DNA from: Falsibacillus albus | GTDB taxonomy: Bacteria > Bacillota > Bacilli > Bacillales > DSM-25281 | Direction of reading: 5' to 3' | DNA length: 64,000 nt | Assembly: GCF_003668575.1 (NCBI RefSeq) | Contig: NZ_RCVZ01000014.1 | Span: forward strand, 1-64,000 | Shown here: positions 44,481-53,865 of the stretch, in pieces | Position numbering within the stretch: position 1 is the first letter of the stretch | How the letters are laid out: every line of letters starts with the position of its first letter | Translations under genes and position numbers: made by a program | Notes under the pieces: generated by a model | The model's input: the letters and a program-made list of their open reading frames with translations, nothing else | Database searches by the model: none | What the model was told of the DNA's origin: nothing

Positions 44481-44494
44481 TCGCTTTATATTGA

Positions 44495-44520
44495 AGGGGT
44501 CAGACCCGGGTCTGGCCCCT
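44495..44520 (+). terminator. Terminator after speE
   Basis: AGGGGTCAGACCC and GGGTCTGGCCCCT form a near-perfect 26-nt palindrome, followed by ATTATTTG. The T run is poor, so it may be partial and allow read-through into speB. Confidence 0.65.
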
Positions 44521-44556
44521 ATTATTTGACCAAAAACTATAAAAAGGATGATATAA

Positions 44557-45429
44557 ATGCGTTTTGACGAAGCATATTCAGGCAATGTGTTCATTCGAAG
44601 CCATAAAAATTACGAAGACAGCCAGGCGGTACTTTACGGAATGCCGATGGATTGGACGGTCAGCTATCGTCCGGGATCCCGTTTCGGCCCGACCCGCATC
44701 CGCGAAGTGTCGATCGGTCTTGAGGAATACAGTGCTTACCTGGACCGGGAGCTTGAGGAAGTCCGCTATTTCGACGCAGGCGATATCCCGCTGCCATTCG
44801 GCAACGCCCAGCGCAGTCTGGACATGATCGAAGAGTTTGTCGAAAAATTATTAAACGACAATAAGTTTCCGCTTGGCATGGGCGGCGAACACCTTGTTTC
44901 TTGGCCAGTCATGAAAGCTGTATCAAAGAAGTACAAGGATTTGGCGATCATCCATATGGATGCCCATACCGATCTGCGCGAGGAGTATGAAGGGGAGCCG
45001 TTGTCCCATTCAACACCGATCAGAAAGATTGCCGAGCACATCGGACCGGAAAATGTCTACTCATTCGGAATTCGTTCAGGAATGAAGGAAGAGTTCCAAT
45101 GGGCAAAAGAAAACGGCATGCACATCTCCAAATTTGAAGTGCTTGAACCGTTGAAAGAAATTCTTCCTAAACTTGCAGGCAGACCGGTCTATGTCACGAT
45201 CGATATCGACGTCCTTGACCCTGCACATGCACCTGGGACGGGAACGGTTGACTGCGGAGGAATCACGTCCAAGGAACTATTGGCTTCCATCCATGAAATC
45301 GCACGTTCACAAGTCAATGTCGTCGGTGCTGATTTAGTCGAAGTGGCGCCGATCTACGACACGTCTGAACAGACAGCCAATACAGCCAGCAAGCTCATCC
45401 GCGAAATGATCCTTGGCTGGATTAAATAA
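44557..45429 (+). CDS. speB: Agmatinase
   Basis: Manganese ureohydrolase of 290 residues: agmatine to putrescine and urea, giving the substrate for SpeE. Metal motifs are GGEHLVSWPV, HMDAHTDLREEY and DIDVLDPAHAPGTGT. AAAAGGATG precedes ATG 44557. SpeB and SpeE together supply spermidine through the agmatine route. Confidence 0.96.
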   Translation: MRFDEAYSGNVFIRSHKNYEDSQAVLYGMPMDWTVSYRPGSRFGPTRIREVSIGLEEYSAYLDRELEEVRYFDAGDIPLPFGNAQRSLDMIEEFVEKLLNDNKFPLGMGGEHLVSWPVMKAVSKKYKDLAIIHMDAHTDLREEYEGEPLSHSTPIRKIAEHIGPENVYSFGIRSGMKEEFQWAKENGMHISKFEVLEPLKEILPKLAGRPVYVTIDIDVLDPAHAPGTGTVDCGGITSKELLASIHEIARSQVNVVGADLVEVAPIYDTSEQTANTASKLIREMILGWIK

Positions 45430-45443
45430 TATTTTTTATAAGA

Positions 45444-45486
45444 GGGTGACAGGCACCATCCAGAAAATGGATGGTGCCTGTCACCC
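45444..45486 (+). terminator. Terminator of speB
   Basis: GGGTGACAGGCACCATCCA pairs over all 19 bases with 45468-45486 around GAAAA. Both arms carry the GGTGACAGGCACC word, one on each strand. Confidence 0.88.
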
Positions 45487-45544
45487 ATTGCATTTTCGTG
45501 AAATTATTTTTATACTTATTAAGTTATACAAGTCGTAAAAGGAT

Positions 45545-46006
45545 GTGGATGCTTTGGCAGCAGCGAGAGCAGAACAAATACCTATTAAAATCGAGCTGAC
45601 GACGAAAATTCAGCATGATAATGAACAAGAAACCTATGAACTGACCGCGTTTGGTCAATACTACCAAAAAGACAATGCGGTTTATTTAAAATATGATGAG
45701 GTCCAGGAAGAAGGAACGGTCCATACGATCGTGAAAATTTCTGGGAATGAAGCCGTCATTCTGCGCAGCGGAGCCCTCAAGATGAGGCTGAGCTTCCTGA
45801 ATGGGAAACCGAAGAACGGATCTTATGAAAGCCCTTATGGAACGTTGATGCTTATTTCGAAAACGAGTGAGCTCAAGCACTCTCAAGAAAAAGAGAAGGC
45901 AGTCGACGGTCGGTTCCAATTAAAATACCAGCTGATTCTGCAAGGATCATCTGTAGGTGTATACGAAATGAACATCGATTACAAGGAGGAACAAGAACGG
46001 TTATGA
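45545..46006 (+). CDS. ywiB: DUF1934 family protein YwiB
   Basis: Beta-barrel-like protein of 153 residues in the YwiB/DUF1934 family (calycin-like). Recognisable strands are [36 protein letters not shown] and [11 protein letters not shown]. The function is unknown. Start GTG 45545 or TTG 45554; both have weak sites. The stop overlaps the argS start (ATGA), so the two are translationally coupled, as in B. subtilis. Confidence 0.85.
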   Translation: MDALAAARAEQIPIKIELTTKIQHDNEQETYELTAFGQYYQKDNAVYLKYDEVQEEGTVHTIVKISGNEAVILRSGALKMRLSFLNGKPKNGSYESPYGTLMLISKTSELKHSQEKEKAVDGRFQLKYQLILQGSSVGVYEMNIDYKEEQERL

Positions 46007-47673
46007 ACATAGTAGAGCAGGTTCAGGAATTATTGAAAGACGAAATCAAGGCTGCAGTCTTGAAGGCAGAATTGGCGACAGAGGAACAGATCCCGGAAGT
46101 TATCTTGGAAACGCCGAAGGAAAAAACGCATGGGGATTATTCCACGAACATGGCAATGCAGCTGGCGAGAGTGGCAAAGAAAGCTCCCCGTATGATTGCG
46201 GAAGATATCGTCAATCACTTTGATCTTTCAAAGGCATCCATCGAAAAAATCGAAATCGCAGGTCCAGGGTTTATCAACTTTTACATGAACAATAGCTATT
46301 TGACGAACTTGATTCCTACCGTTCTCCGTTCAGGCGATGATTATGGCCGGTCTGACGCTGGGAAAGGCCAAAAAATCCAGGTCGAATTCGTTTCGGCAAA
46401 CCCGACGGGAGACCTTCACTTGGGACATGCCCGCGGAGCGGCTGTCGGAGATTCCCTATGCAACGTGCTTGAAAAAGCAGGATATGATGTAACGCGTGAA
46501 TATTACATCAATGATGCCGGCAATCAAATCCACAATCTTGCTGTTTCCGTTGAAGCCCGCTACTTCCAGGCGCTTGGCCTTGAGAAGGACATGCCGGAAG
46601 ACGGATATCATGGAGCGGATATCATCGAAATCGGCAAGACTTTGGCACAAGAACACGGAGACAGATTTGTCCACACGGATGAAAAAGAACGCTATGAATT
46701 TTTCCGTGAATATGGATTGAAATATGAGCTTGCCAAGCTGCAAGATGACTTGGAAGATTTCCGTGTGCCATTTGATGTATGGTATTCCGAAACGTCCCTT
46801 TATAAAAATGGGAAGATCGACGATGCCCTCAAGACGCTTCGCGAAAATGGCCATGTGTTCGAGGAGGGCGGTGCTACATGGTTCCGCTCCACGACCTTCA
46901 ATGATGACAAGGATCGCGTCCTGATCAAGAACGATGGCTCCTATACGTATTTAACGCCGGACATTGCGTACCATAAAGACAAATTCAACCGCGGCTACGA
47001 CAAGGTCATCAACATTTGGGGAGCCGACCACCACGGCTACATCCCTCGTATGAAGGCGGCAATCGAAGCACTTGGTTTCAATCCTGATAACCTGGAAGTT
47101 GAAATCATTCAAATGGTGCAATTGTATAAAGACGGCGAGAAAATGAAGATGAGCAAACGGACAGGAAAAGCTGTCACCTTGCGTGAATTGGTCGAGGAAG
47201 TTGGCCTCGATGCAGTCCGCTACTTCTTCGCAATGCGCAGCGGCGACACGCACCTGGACTTCGATTTGGATCTGGCCGTTTCCCAATCCAATGAAAATCC
47301 AGTCTACTATGCACAATATGCACATGCGCGCATCTGCAGCATCTTGCGCCAAGGCGAAGAAGCGGGCTTTACCGCTTCAGACGATGCAGACTTCAGCTAC
47401 ATTAAGGCTGAAAAAGAAATGGAAGTACTGAAAAAAATGGGTGAATTCCCACAGGTAACGGCAGAAGCGGCTGAAAAACGCATTCCGCACCGCATTGCCA
47501 ATTATATCAATGATTTGGCTGCTGCGTTCCACAGCTTTTACAACGCGGAAAAGGTCCTTGATCCAGAACAACCGGAACAAACAAAGGCCCGCTTGGCATT
47601 GATCAAAGCTGTGCAGATCACCCTTAAGAATGCACTTGCATTAATCGGGGTTGCAGCACCGGAAAAAATGTAA
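46003..47673 (+). CDS. argS: Arginyl-tRNA synthetase
   Basis: Class I synthetase of 556 residues. The HIGH motif appears as [19 protein letters not shown] occurs as [12 protein letters not shown], and the C-terminal DALR anticodon domain follows. It also has the N-terminal Arg-S domain. GGAGG precedes ATG 46003, within the ywiB end. Ends at a strong terminator. Confidence 0.97.
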   Translation: MNIVEQVQELLKDEIKAAVLKAELATEEQIPEVILETPKEKTHGDYSTNMAMQLARVAKKAPRMIAEDIVNHFDLSKASIEKIEIAGPGFINFYMNNSYLTNLIPTVLRSGDDYGRSDAGKGQKIQVEFVSANPTGDLHLGHARGAAVGDSLCNVLEKAGYDVTREYYINDAGNQIHNLAVSVEARYFQALGLEKDMPEDGYHGADIIEIGKTLAQEHGDRFVHTDEKERYEFFREYGLKYELAKLQDDLEDFRVPFDVWYSETSLYKNGKIDDALKTLRENGHVFEEGGATWFRSTTFNDDKDRVLIKNDGSYTYLTPDIAYHKDKFNRGYDKVINIWGADHHGYIPRMKAAIEALGFNPDNLEVEIIQMVQLYKDGEKMKMSKRTGKAVTLRELVEEVGLDAVRYFFAMRSGDTHLDFDLDLAVSQSNENPVYYAQYAHARICSILRQGEEAGFTASDDADFSYIKAEKEMEVLKKMGEFPQVTAEAAEKRIPHRIANYINDLAAAFHSFYNAEKVLDPEQPEQTKARLALIKAVQITLKNALALIGVAAPEKM

Positions 47674-47685
47674 TATGTTCATACG

Positions 47686-47719
47686 AAAACCGGAATCCTT
47701 CAGGGGATTCCGGTTTTTT
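47686..47719 (+). terminator. Terminator of argS
   Basis: AAAACCGGAATCC pairs with GGATTCCGGTTTT around TTCAGG, then TT. Confidence 0.93.
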
Positions 47720-47746
47720 ATATGAGATTTATATAAAAATACTCGA

Positions 47747-47985
47747 GTTTACCAGGTCCGAAAACAGATGCCCATCAAATTGATTGTTGCTGGCGACGGT
47801 CACCAGCTCCGAAATCTGATTCCCGTCAATATGATTTTTGCTCGTTATGGTCACCAGAACCACAATCTGGTTCCCCTCAAAACGATTTTCGCTCGGGATG
47901 GTCACCAGAACCACAATCTGGTTCCCCTCAAAACGATTTTCGCTTGTGACGGTCATCAGAACCACAATCTGGTTCCATGAAAAAC
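47747..47985. repeat. Tandem array, about five units of 51 nt
   Basis: Units start at 47747 (degenerate), 47798, 47849, 47900 and 47951 (partial), exactly 51 nt apart. Each begins GGTCACCA and forms CCAGA-N7-TCTGG, then CCCTCAAAACGATTTTCGCT. Open frames cross it on both strands because the period is a multiple of three. No ribosome site or known protein supports a gene. The remaining gap to 48186 holds only a promoter candidate. Confidence 0.88.
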
Positions 47986-48109
47986 ATGTAAAAATGCTTT
48001 TATCGATTATTCGACACTTTCCGACTAAGTTCGTCACCCTCTCTTCAGCACTGAATAATCATCCTAAGTATGATTCCCGATGGATGCTTGAAAATAAGGA
48101 GAGCAAAGT

Positions 48110-48137
48110 TGATAATAATATGGAAAACTTTAGAATA
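48110..48137 (+). promoter_or_regulatory. Promoter candidate of the XapX gene
   Basis: TTGATA (48110-48115), 16 nt, TAGAAT (48132-48137); about 50 nt before ATG 48187. Confidence 0.5.
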
Positions 48138-48186
48138 AATTCAAGGAACAACACCGTAATTTCACGATTAAAAGGGGAATGATGAA

Positions 48187-48366
48187 ATGAAAGTTGTAGC
48201 TCTTGCCTTGCTGACCGGCTTTATCGTCGGCTTCATTTTTGCCGTATTCCGGCTGCCGATCCCGGCTCCACCTGCACTGGCGGGGATTACGGGCATCGTC
48301 GGCATTTATTTGGGATTTAAAGTATATGAGTGGATTTTGCCCATGATCCAGGATCTGCTGAAATAA
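48187..48366 (+). CDS. XapX domain small membrane protein
   Basis: A 59-residue protein, under many ORF cutoffs. It has two hydrophobic helices: VVALALLTGFIVGFIFAVF, then ALAGITGIVGIYLGFKVYE. The linking PIPAPPA motif is diagnostic of the XapX/DUF1427 family. Function unknown. GGGGAA precedes ATG 48187; an ATG at 48182 stops after two codons. Confidence 0.82.
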   Translation: MKVVALALLTGFIVGFIFAVFRLPIPAPPALAGITGIVGIYLGFKVYEWILPMIQDLLK

Positions 48367-48368
48367 AT

Positions 48369-48410
48369 AAGGTATGCCCCTTGGTGCCTGTCACCAAAGG
48401 GGCATACCTT
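48369..48410. terminator. Bidirectional terminator with conserved tip
   Basis: AAGGTATGCCCCTTGGTG, loop CCTGT, CACCAA(A)GGGGCATACCTT with one bulged A, T-rich on both sides. It lies between the convergent XapX gene and the PP-loop gene. Confidence 0.88.
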
Positions 48411-48413
48411 GTT

Positions 48414-49073
48414 TTAATATAGTTCTGCATAGTGGAAGCGGTCGAATTTTATGTATGAGCCTTTTACATCAAAGGAAACGGGTGTATCAAATAGGGGGCC
48501 GTCATAGACAAATGTATGGAATTCCCCGTTTTCACCGCATGGATCGACTTGGTCGGGGAGGGAGTCCAAGAAGGCTTGATTGTACTCGGCGCCGGTAAAA
48601 GAAGGATCAAGCTGATCACTGTCGACGCAAATGATGGTTGCTTTAAAGCCGGCATTCAAAAAGGCCTGGCTGCTTACCTCACTCGTCATCCCCCAAAGTG
48701 GGAAAATCGGCTGCAGACCTGTATCGGCAAGATTCTTTTCACGGTACTTCCTGATATCTTCAAGAAATAGGTCGCCGAATGCCATATATTCATGGCCGGA
48801 TTGGACAAGGTTCTGAATCTCATTTTTCATCACTTTTTCATACACATCATTGGAGACTTTTTCGTCGAACCAAATCTCTTTTAGTGGAATCCCCAAAGAA
48901 GAAACCTGCTTCTGCAGCAGATGATGGGGGATGTCATGCATCAATACCTTTTCACTCTTGGCATTCAGTGTCGTTAAAAGTGAGGAAACATTGAATTCGC
49001 CGCTCTTCAGCAGGTTATACAGCATCAATGTGCTGTCGCGGCCGCCGCTCCAAGAAACACAAACTTTTTTCAT
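48414..49073 (-). CDS. Dph6-related PP-loop ATP pyrophosphatase
   Basis: Protein of 219 residues. The PP-loop SWSGGRDSTL (residues 6-15) is that of N-type ATP pyrophosphatases. The EYMAFGDLFLEDIRKYREK and PIFPLWG motifs are those of the DUF71/diphthine-ammonia ligase family (COG2102). Bacteria have no diphthamide, so the target is something else. The start is ATG 49073 or 49082, both after AAGGAG. Single gene next to uvsE. Confidence 0.85.
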   Translation of the reverse strand: MKKVCVSWSGGRDSTLMLYNLLKSGEFNVSSLLTTLNAKSEKVLMHDIPHHLLQKQVSSLGIPLKEIWFDEKVSNDVYEKVMKNEIQNLVQSGHEYMAFGDLFLEDIRKYREKNLADTGLQPIFPLWGMTSEVSSQAFLNAGFKATIICVDSDQLDPSFTGAEYNQAFLDSLPDQVDPCGENGEFHTFVYDGPLFDTPVSFDVKGSYIKFDRFHYAELY

Positions 49074-49126
49074 TATGGCCATCGCTCCTTTTCTGCAAGT
49101 TTACCATACAGAAAGAACCGAATCCC

Positions 49127-50080
49127 TCACCATTTTAAAACCGAGCCAGTCAGACGCTTGACACCTCGGATTCCTGCGACATCCTCAATCAATTTCAGCA
49201 TGGCCAAATCCTTGTTTTTAGCCTCGATCATAATATCGAAATCCTTGCCATATTCCTTGGCCATTGTTAAAAATGGACGGACGAAATCAAGAGAAACATT
49301 GTCCGCATGGGAGCGGAATGTTTTTTCAGATTTTGGGGAAGAAAAGTGGACCTTCGGAACAGTTGCTTTCTGACTCCATGTATCATAGATCCTCGGCCAA
49401 AGAAGTGAAAGCTCTTCCTCGCAAGGGTTGGCGAGGTGATGATGATAATCGAGTATCATGGGAATGCCCTGTTTTTCACATGCCAGCAGCGTCTCTTCGG
49501 CATTATATGTTTTATCGTCATTTTCTAGGGTCATGATTTTCTTGATTTTGTCGGGGATCCTGGTCAGATTTTCATGAAAGCGGACGAGGGTCGTTTCTTT
49601 ATCCCCGTATGTCCCGCCGATATGGATATTGATGATGCCTTGGTCGGCGACATCCATCGCTTCAAGCATCCGGTAGTGGTAGTCCATATCCTTCAACGCA
49701 TTCTCCGTCACCTCATCCCGCGGGCTTGTAAACAAAGTGAACTGGTTCGGATGGAAGCTCACTCTTATGTCAAAAGCCTTGATCAGCTGCCCGAGTTCCT
49801 TCCACTCCTTTTGGAAGGGAGTGATGAAATCCCACATCACTTCAGGGTGTGTGGCCAATGGAACCAGTGAACTTGAAAGGCGGTAGAGGGATACTTGGTG
49901 GGCGGCATTGTAAAATAGGATCCGCTTTGTATTGTGAAGATTTTCTGCGGTCACTGCCAATAACTTTTCTTTCCGCTCGGATTCAGGAAGCTTTTGATAA
50001 CGTGCAAAGGTTAATGTTTTTGACGGACTGGCGTTCCAGAGAGCCAAAGCATTTGCTACATAGCCAAATCGAATCTGCAC
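49127..50080 (-). CDS. uvsE: UV DNA damage endonuclease
   Basis: TIM-barrel metal endonuclease of 317 residues that nicks 5' of UV photoproducts and abasic sites. Motifs: RFGYVANAL, RVSFHPNQFTLF, NIHIGGTYGDKE, TLENDDKTYN, PMILDYHHH and KVHFSSP. The start is GTG 50080, 6 nt after AGGAGG; the frame runs 19 codons further upstream without support. B. subtilis YwjD is the counterpart. Confidence 0.94.
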   Translation of the reverse strand: MQIRFGYVANALALWNASPSKTLTFARYQKLPESERKEKLLAVTAENLHNTKRILFYNAAHQVSLYRLSSSLVPLATHPEVMWDFITPFQKEWKELGQLIKAFDIRVSFHPNQFTLFTSPRDEVTENALKDMDYHYRMLEAMDVADQGIINIHIGGTYGDKETTLVRFHENLTRIPDKIKKIMTLENDDKTYNAEETLLACEKQGIPMILDYHHHLANPCEEELSLLWPRIYDTWSQKATVPKVHFSSPKSEKTFRSHADNVSLDFVRPFLTMAKEYGKDFDIMIEAKNKDLAMLKLIEDVAGIRGVKRLTGSVLKW

Positions 50081-50108
50081 AACAGACCTCCTATTAAAAA
50101 AGAGTAGT

Positions 50109-50138
50109 AGATTTTCACTCCAGGATGCTCGCTTCAAT
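50109..50138. repeat. Family A repeat fragment
   Basis: GATTTTCACTCCAGGATGCTC, GCTTCAATTAG only; half of one middle arm and a core end. Confidence 0.5.
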
Positions 50139-50194
50139 TAGTTATTTCAATAATGAGTTGGAAGATATTTTTAGAAAACAGCCTGAAAAAAATC

Positions 50195-51406
50195 CTAAAG
50201 CAGTGTTTGGATGGACTTTGCAAGAGCTTCTTTCAAGACGGCTTTTTTTCGCAGCTGCTTGAGCTCATCAAAGGTCAACTGGTGGGAATCGCCCATGTCC
50301 TTATCCATCACTTCCATTACCCGTCCAATGAATACTGGATCATAAATAAAACAGTTCATTTCATTATTTAATAAAAAGCTTCGGCGATCAAAGTTTGCCG
50401 TGCCGATGTCACACATTTTCCCGTCAATGATCAATACTTTAGCGTGATAAAATCCATTCAGAAACTGATGGACCAAAGCCCCGCGCTTGATGACCTCCCA
50501 TAGATAGGGATAGGAAGCTTCCTTTACTAGCGGATGATCGGCCTTTTCAGGAACGATGACCTTTAGTGTCACGCCGCGGTCCATCGCAGACAGCACTTCT
50601 TTGAATACCTTCTTGGTCGGGATGAAATACGGCGTCCCGATATAAAGCGATTGCTTGGTCTCGCGAAGCAATCGGCAAAGCTCTTCCTCCATTCGGACAC
50701 CCTCTGAAGGGAAATGCATATGTTCGGTGCTCCCTTTGGGCATTACGCTGAAATCAGGATGTCGATAATCATCCTTTTGCTTGGAAGAACGCTTCCAATC
50801 GATGAGGAACTCTTGATGGAGGTCTTCCACACCTTCCCCCTCCATTCGCAAATGATAATCGCGCCAAGGGGATAGCTTTGGCTTATCATCGATGTATTCC
50901 TTCCCGACATTGTAGCCGCCAAGGTAGCCGATCTTCCCGTCAATGACGGTGATTTTGCGGTGGTTGCGCTGTTGGAGAGAAAAAAAGAAGTAGGGGAAAT
51001 AGGGTCTGTTGCAGAATTCGAATCGTACCCCTGCATCCTGTGCTTTTTTTAGCGCACCTTTATCGATTTTGTGTCCCCCGATGTAGTCCACGAGCAATTT
51101 GACTTCCAGGCCCTGTTTCGCTTTTTGTTCGAGCAGTGCCAGGAAAGAGCGGCTGAAATCATCGTCCTTGACGATGTAAAAAAGAGTATAGATCTGTGTC
51201 GTGGCTGCTTTGATATCAGCAAACATCAGTTCAAAAAGCTCCGGTCCGCTCGCAATGATGTCCATGCTGCTGGACCGTTTTGGATAGGTTCTTACTGCGG
51301 CCGTCTTAATGTATTTTTTTAGTCCGAGTTCAAAATCAAGAATCAATAGCAAAATAAGTACGATCAGAATTCCGATTATGATTCCGCTGATTGCTAGCCA
51401 TCCCAT
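50195..51406 (-). CDS. clsB: Cardiolipin synthase family protein YwjE
   Basis: Membrane-anchored phospholipase D superfamily enzyme of 403 residues. One N-terminal helix (about 3-25) is followed by two HKD motifs: HRKITVIDGKIGYLGG and HAKVLIIDGKMCDIG. It is expected to condense two phosphatidylglycerols to cardiolipin. ATG 51406 follows GTGAGG by 8 nt; the longer frame to 51442 lacks a site. The position between uvsE and ywjF matches ywjE in B. subtilis, one of several cls-like genes, so the symbol is tentative. Confidence 0.87.
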   Translation of the reverse strand: MGWLAISGIIIGILIVLILLLILDFELGLKKYIKTAAVRTYPKRSSSMDIIASGPELFELMFADIKAATTQIYTLFYIVKDDDFSRSFLALLEQKAKQGLEVKLLVDYIGGHKIDKGALKKAQDAGVRFEFCNRPYFPYFFFSLQQRNHRKITVIDGKIGYLGGYNVGKEYIDDKPKLSPWRDYHLRMEGEGVEDLHQEFLIDWKRSSKQKDDYRHPDFSVMPKGSTEHMHFPSEGVRMEEELCRLLRETKQSLYIGTPYFIPTKKVFKEVLSAMDRGVTLKVIVPEKADHPLVKEASYPYLWEVIKRGALVHQFLNGFYHAKVLIIDGKMCDIGTANFDRRSFLLNNEMNCFIYDPVFIGRVMEVMDKDMGDSHQLTFDELKQLRKKAVLKEALAKSIQTLL

Positions 51407-51616
51407 GGGCCGAACCTCACTTCTATGTAAAGGTAGTGTCAATTGATTATATTGGCATAGTAAAAAACTTTATTCGTTTAATCCCGCTTGGTATCTGCTG
51501 CGAAACAGTGCGGGATGTAAAACTGTACCTATATTAGAATTCCCCAACAACGAAAGGAACAAACAGAATAATGTCGAATTGTAATAAAAGAATGGGAAAA
51601 CATTTTTAGAAATGTG

Positions 51617-51644
51617 TTGACTGAATGCTCATTCATTATATAAT
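51617..51644 (+). promoter_or_regulatory. fadF promoter with FadR-like operator in the spacer
   Basis: TTGACT (51617-51622), 16 nt, TATAAT (51639-51644). The palindrome TGAATG-CT-CATTCA (51622-51635) lies between them. Its half-sites equal those of the B. subtilis FadR box, though the centre is 4 nt shorter. The rest of the 51407-51740 gap shows nothing else clear. Confidence 0.75.
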
Positions 51645-51740
51645 GGAACTATACAGCGTTATCAGAAAATTTATTTCTTTTTAAAAGTTTGAACAACGGG
51701 GATTTACAGTAAAAATAGCTGAAAGGGGAGATCTACGGAG

Positions 51741-53858
51741 ATGAATGGGCTGCTTTGGGTTAATCTTATTGCATTTCTTCTTGTAACCGCTTACGCAATC
51801 AGTTTGTTTGTGTATGTCGTCAAAACGAGAATCCAATATATCAAACTCGGAAAAAAAGTCGAGTTCGATAACAATGTCAAAGAGCGCTTGAACAAAATCT
51901 GGGTGAATGTGTTCGGCCAGAAGAAATTATTGAAGGATAAAAAGAGCGGATCGATTCATGTCATGTTCTTTTATGGATTTTTACTCGTCCAGTTTGGGGC
52001 GATCGATTTTATTTGGAAGGGGATTAATCCAGGATCGCATCTACCGCTGGGACCGTTGTATCCTGCTTTTACATTCTTCCAGGAAATTGTGACATTGGTC
52101 ATTTTATTCGCGGTTTGCTGGGCGTTTTACCGCCGCTATATCGAAAAGCTTGTCCGTTTGAAGCGCGGATTCAAATCAGGTCTGGTGCTTTTATTCATTG
52201 GAGGGCTTATGCTTTCCGTCTTGATCGGAAACGGGATGAGCATCATTTGGCACGGCGAGGAGCTGTCATGGACTGAGCCCGTGGCGTCCTTGGTCGCGAC
52301 GGTATTCGGAGCGATTGGAAAAACGGCTTCCATCACGATTTTCTATTTTGCCTGGTGGGTGCATTTGACGTTCCTTCTCGGGTTCTTGGTTTACGTACCA
52401 CAGTCCAAGCATGCCCACTTGCTTGCAGGACCTGCGAACGTTTATTTTAATCGCCTTGAAAACGTCGGGAAATTGAAGCCGATCGATTTTGAGGATGAAT
52501 CACAGGAATCGTTCGGTGTCGGCAAGATTGAAGATTTCACGCAGCTTCAGTTGATCGATCTGTACGCATGTGTAGAATGCGGCCGATGCACGAATATGTG
52601 TCCAGCGACCGGAAGCGGAAAAATGCTTTCGCCGATGGACTTGATCGTGAAGCTTCGCGATCATTTGACGAACCACGGTGCGGTTGTCACATCCAAACAG
52701 CCATGGGTGCCGACCTTTGCTTTCTCCAAAACGAAAGGCAATCAATTGGCGCTGGCCAGTGCCGGCCAGGGGGCTGAAGAGGCTGCTGCAGGATTATCCT
52801 ACAGTCCAAGCTTGATCGGCGATGTCATCACGGAAGAAGAGATCTGGGCATGTACGACATGCCGCAACTGTGAAGATCAATGCCCGGTCATGAATGAACA
52901 CGTCGATAAAATCATCGACCTTCGCCGCTATCTTGTACTGACGGAAGGGAAGATGGATGCAGATGCCCAAAGGGCGATGCAGAATATCGAACGTCAAGGA
53001 AACCCGTGGGGATTGAACCGCAAAGAGCGCGAGAATTGGCGCGAAGCACGCGAAGATGTCCATGTGCCGACAGTGAAAGAAATGAAAAAAGCCGATGAAT
53101 CATTTGAATATTTATTCTGGGTAGGCTCCATGGGTTCATTTGATAACCGAAGCCAAAAAATCGCGCTATCGTTTGCCAAGCTGTTGAATGAAGCGGGTGT
53201 GAAGTTCGCGATTCTCGGCAACAAGGAGAAAAACTCAGGAGATACGCCGCGCCGTTTAGGAAATGAATTCTTGTTCCAGGAGCTGGCCACGCAAAATATT
53301 GCGGAGTTTGAAAAGAACGAAGTGAAGAAAATCGTGACGATCGATCCGCATGCCTACAACATCTTTAAAAATGAGTATCCGGATTTCGGACTCGCCGCAG
53401 AAGTTTACCACCATACAGAGCTGCTAGCGAAGCTGGTGGAAGAGGGGCGCCTTAAGCCTAAGTTTGAAGTCAATGAAACGATCACGTTCCATGACTCCTG
53501 TTATTTGGGCAGATATAACGAAGTCTACGATCCGCCGCGTGAAATCCTAAAATCAATCCCTGGCGTGAAATTGATCGAAATGGAGCGCAACCGGGAAAAA
53601 GGAATGTGCTGCGGTGCAGGAGGCGGCTTGATGTGGATGGAAGAAGATACAGGCCACCGCGTCAATGTTGCACGGACGGAGCAGGCTCTCTCCGTCAATC
53701 CATCGGTCATCAGCTCAGGCTGTCCTTACTGCTTGACGATGCTTTCCGACGGAACAAAAGCAAAAGAAGTAGAGGAAAGCGTCAGCACATATGATGTAGC
53801 CGAGCTTCTCGAAAAAGCCGTGTGCGGGGACGGCAGCAAAGAAACCCTCGTATCCTAA
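51741..53858 (+). CDS. fadF: Iron-sulfur electron transfer protein of fatty acid oxidation
   Basis: Membrane-bound protein of 705 residues. Six hydrophobic segments (about 1-240) are followed by two 4Fe-4S motifs, CVECGRCTNMCP (near 277) and CTTCRNCEDQCP (near 371). Two CCG domains come last (DSCYLGR near 585, GMCCGAGGG near 623). It is like heterodisulfide reductase D/E and probably passes electrons from acyl-CoA dehydrogenases/ETF to menaquinone. AAAGGGGAG precedes ATG 51741. Same as ywjF, upstream of acdA in B. subtilis. Confidence 0.92.
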   Translation: MNGLLWVNLIAFLLVTAYAISLFVYVVKTRIQYIKLGKKVEFDNNVKERLNKIWVNVFGQKKLLKDKKSGSIHVMFFYGFLLVQFGAIDFIWKGINPGSHLPLGPLYPAFTFFQEIVTLVILFAVCWAFYRRYIEKLVRLKRGFKSGLVLLFIGGLMLSVLIGNGMSIIWHGEELSWTEPVASLVATVFGAIGKTASITIFYFAWWVHLTFLLGFLVYVPQSKHAHLLAGPANVYFNRLENVGKLKPIDFEDESQESFGVGKIEDFTQLQLIDLYACVECGRCTNMCPATGSGKMLSPMDLIVKLRDHLTNHGAVVTSKQPWVPTFAFSKTKGNQLALASAGQGAEEAAAGLSYSPSLIGDVITEEEIWACTTCRNCEDQCPVMNEHVDKIIDLRRYLVLTEGKMDADAQRAMQNIERQGNPWGLNRKERENWREAREDVHVPTVKEMKKADESFEYLFWVGSMGSFDNRSQKIALSFAKLLNEAGVKFAILGNKEKNSGDTPRRLGNEFLFQELATQNIAEFEKNEVKKIVTIDPHAYNIFKNEYPDFGLAAEVYHHTELLAKLVEEGRLKPKFEVNETITFHDSCYLGRYNEVYDPPREILKSIPGVKLIEMERNREKGMCCGAGGGLMWMEEDTGHRVNVARTEQALSVNPSVISSGCPYCLTMLSDGTKAKEVEESVSTYDVAELLEKAVCGDGSKETLVS

Positions 53859-53865
53859 AAGAAAG

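Noticed and set aside
47838-48182. Open frame across the 51-nt array
   Set aside because: No ribosome site, low-complexity product, and the opposite strand is equally open.
49081-50140. LexA box near uvsE, ung or sda
   Set aside because: No CGAAC-N4-GTTCG-type sequence was seen upstream of these genes.
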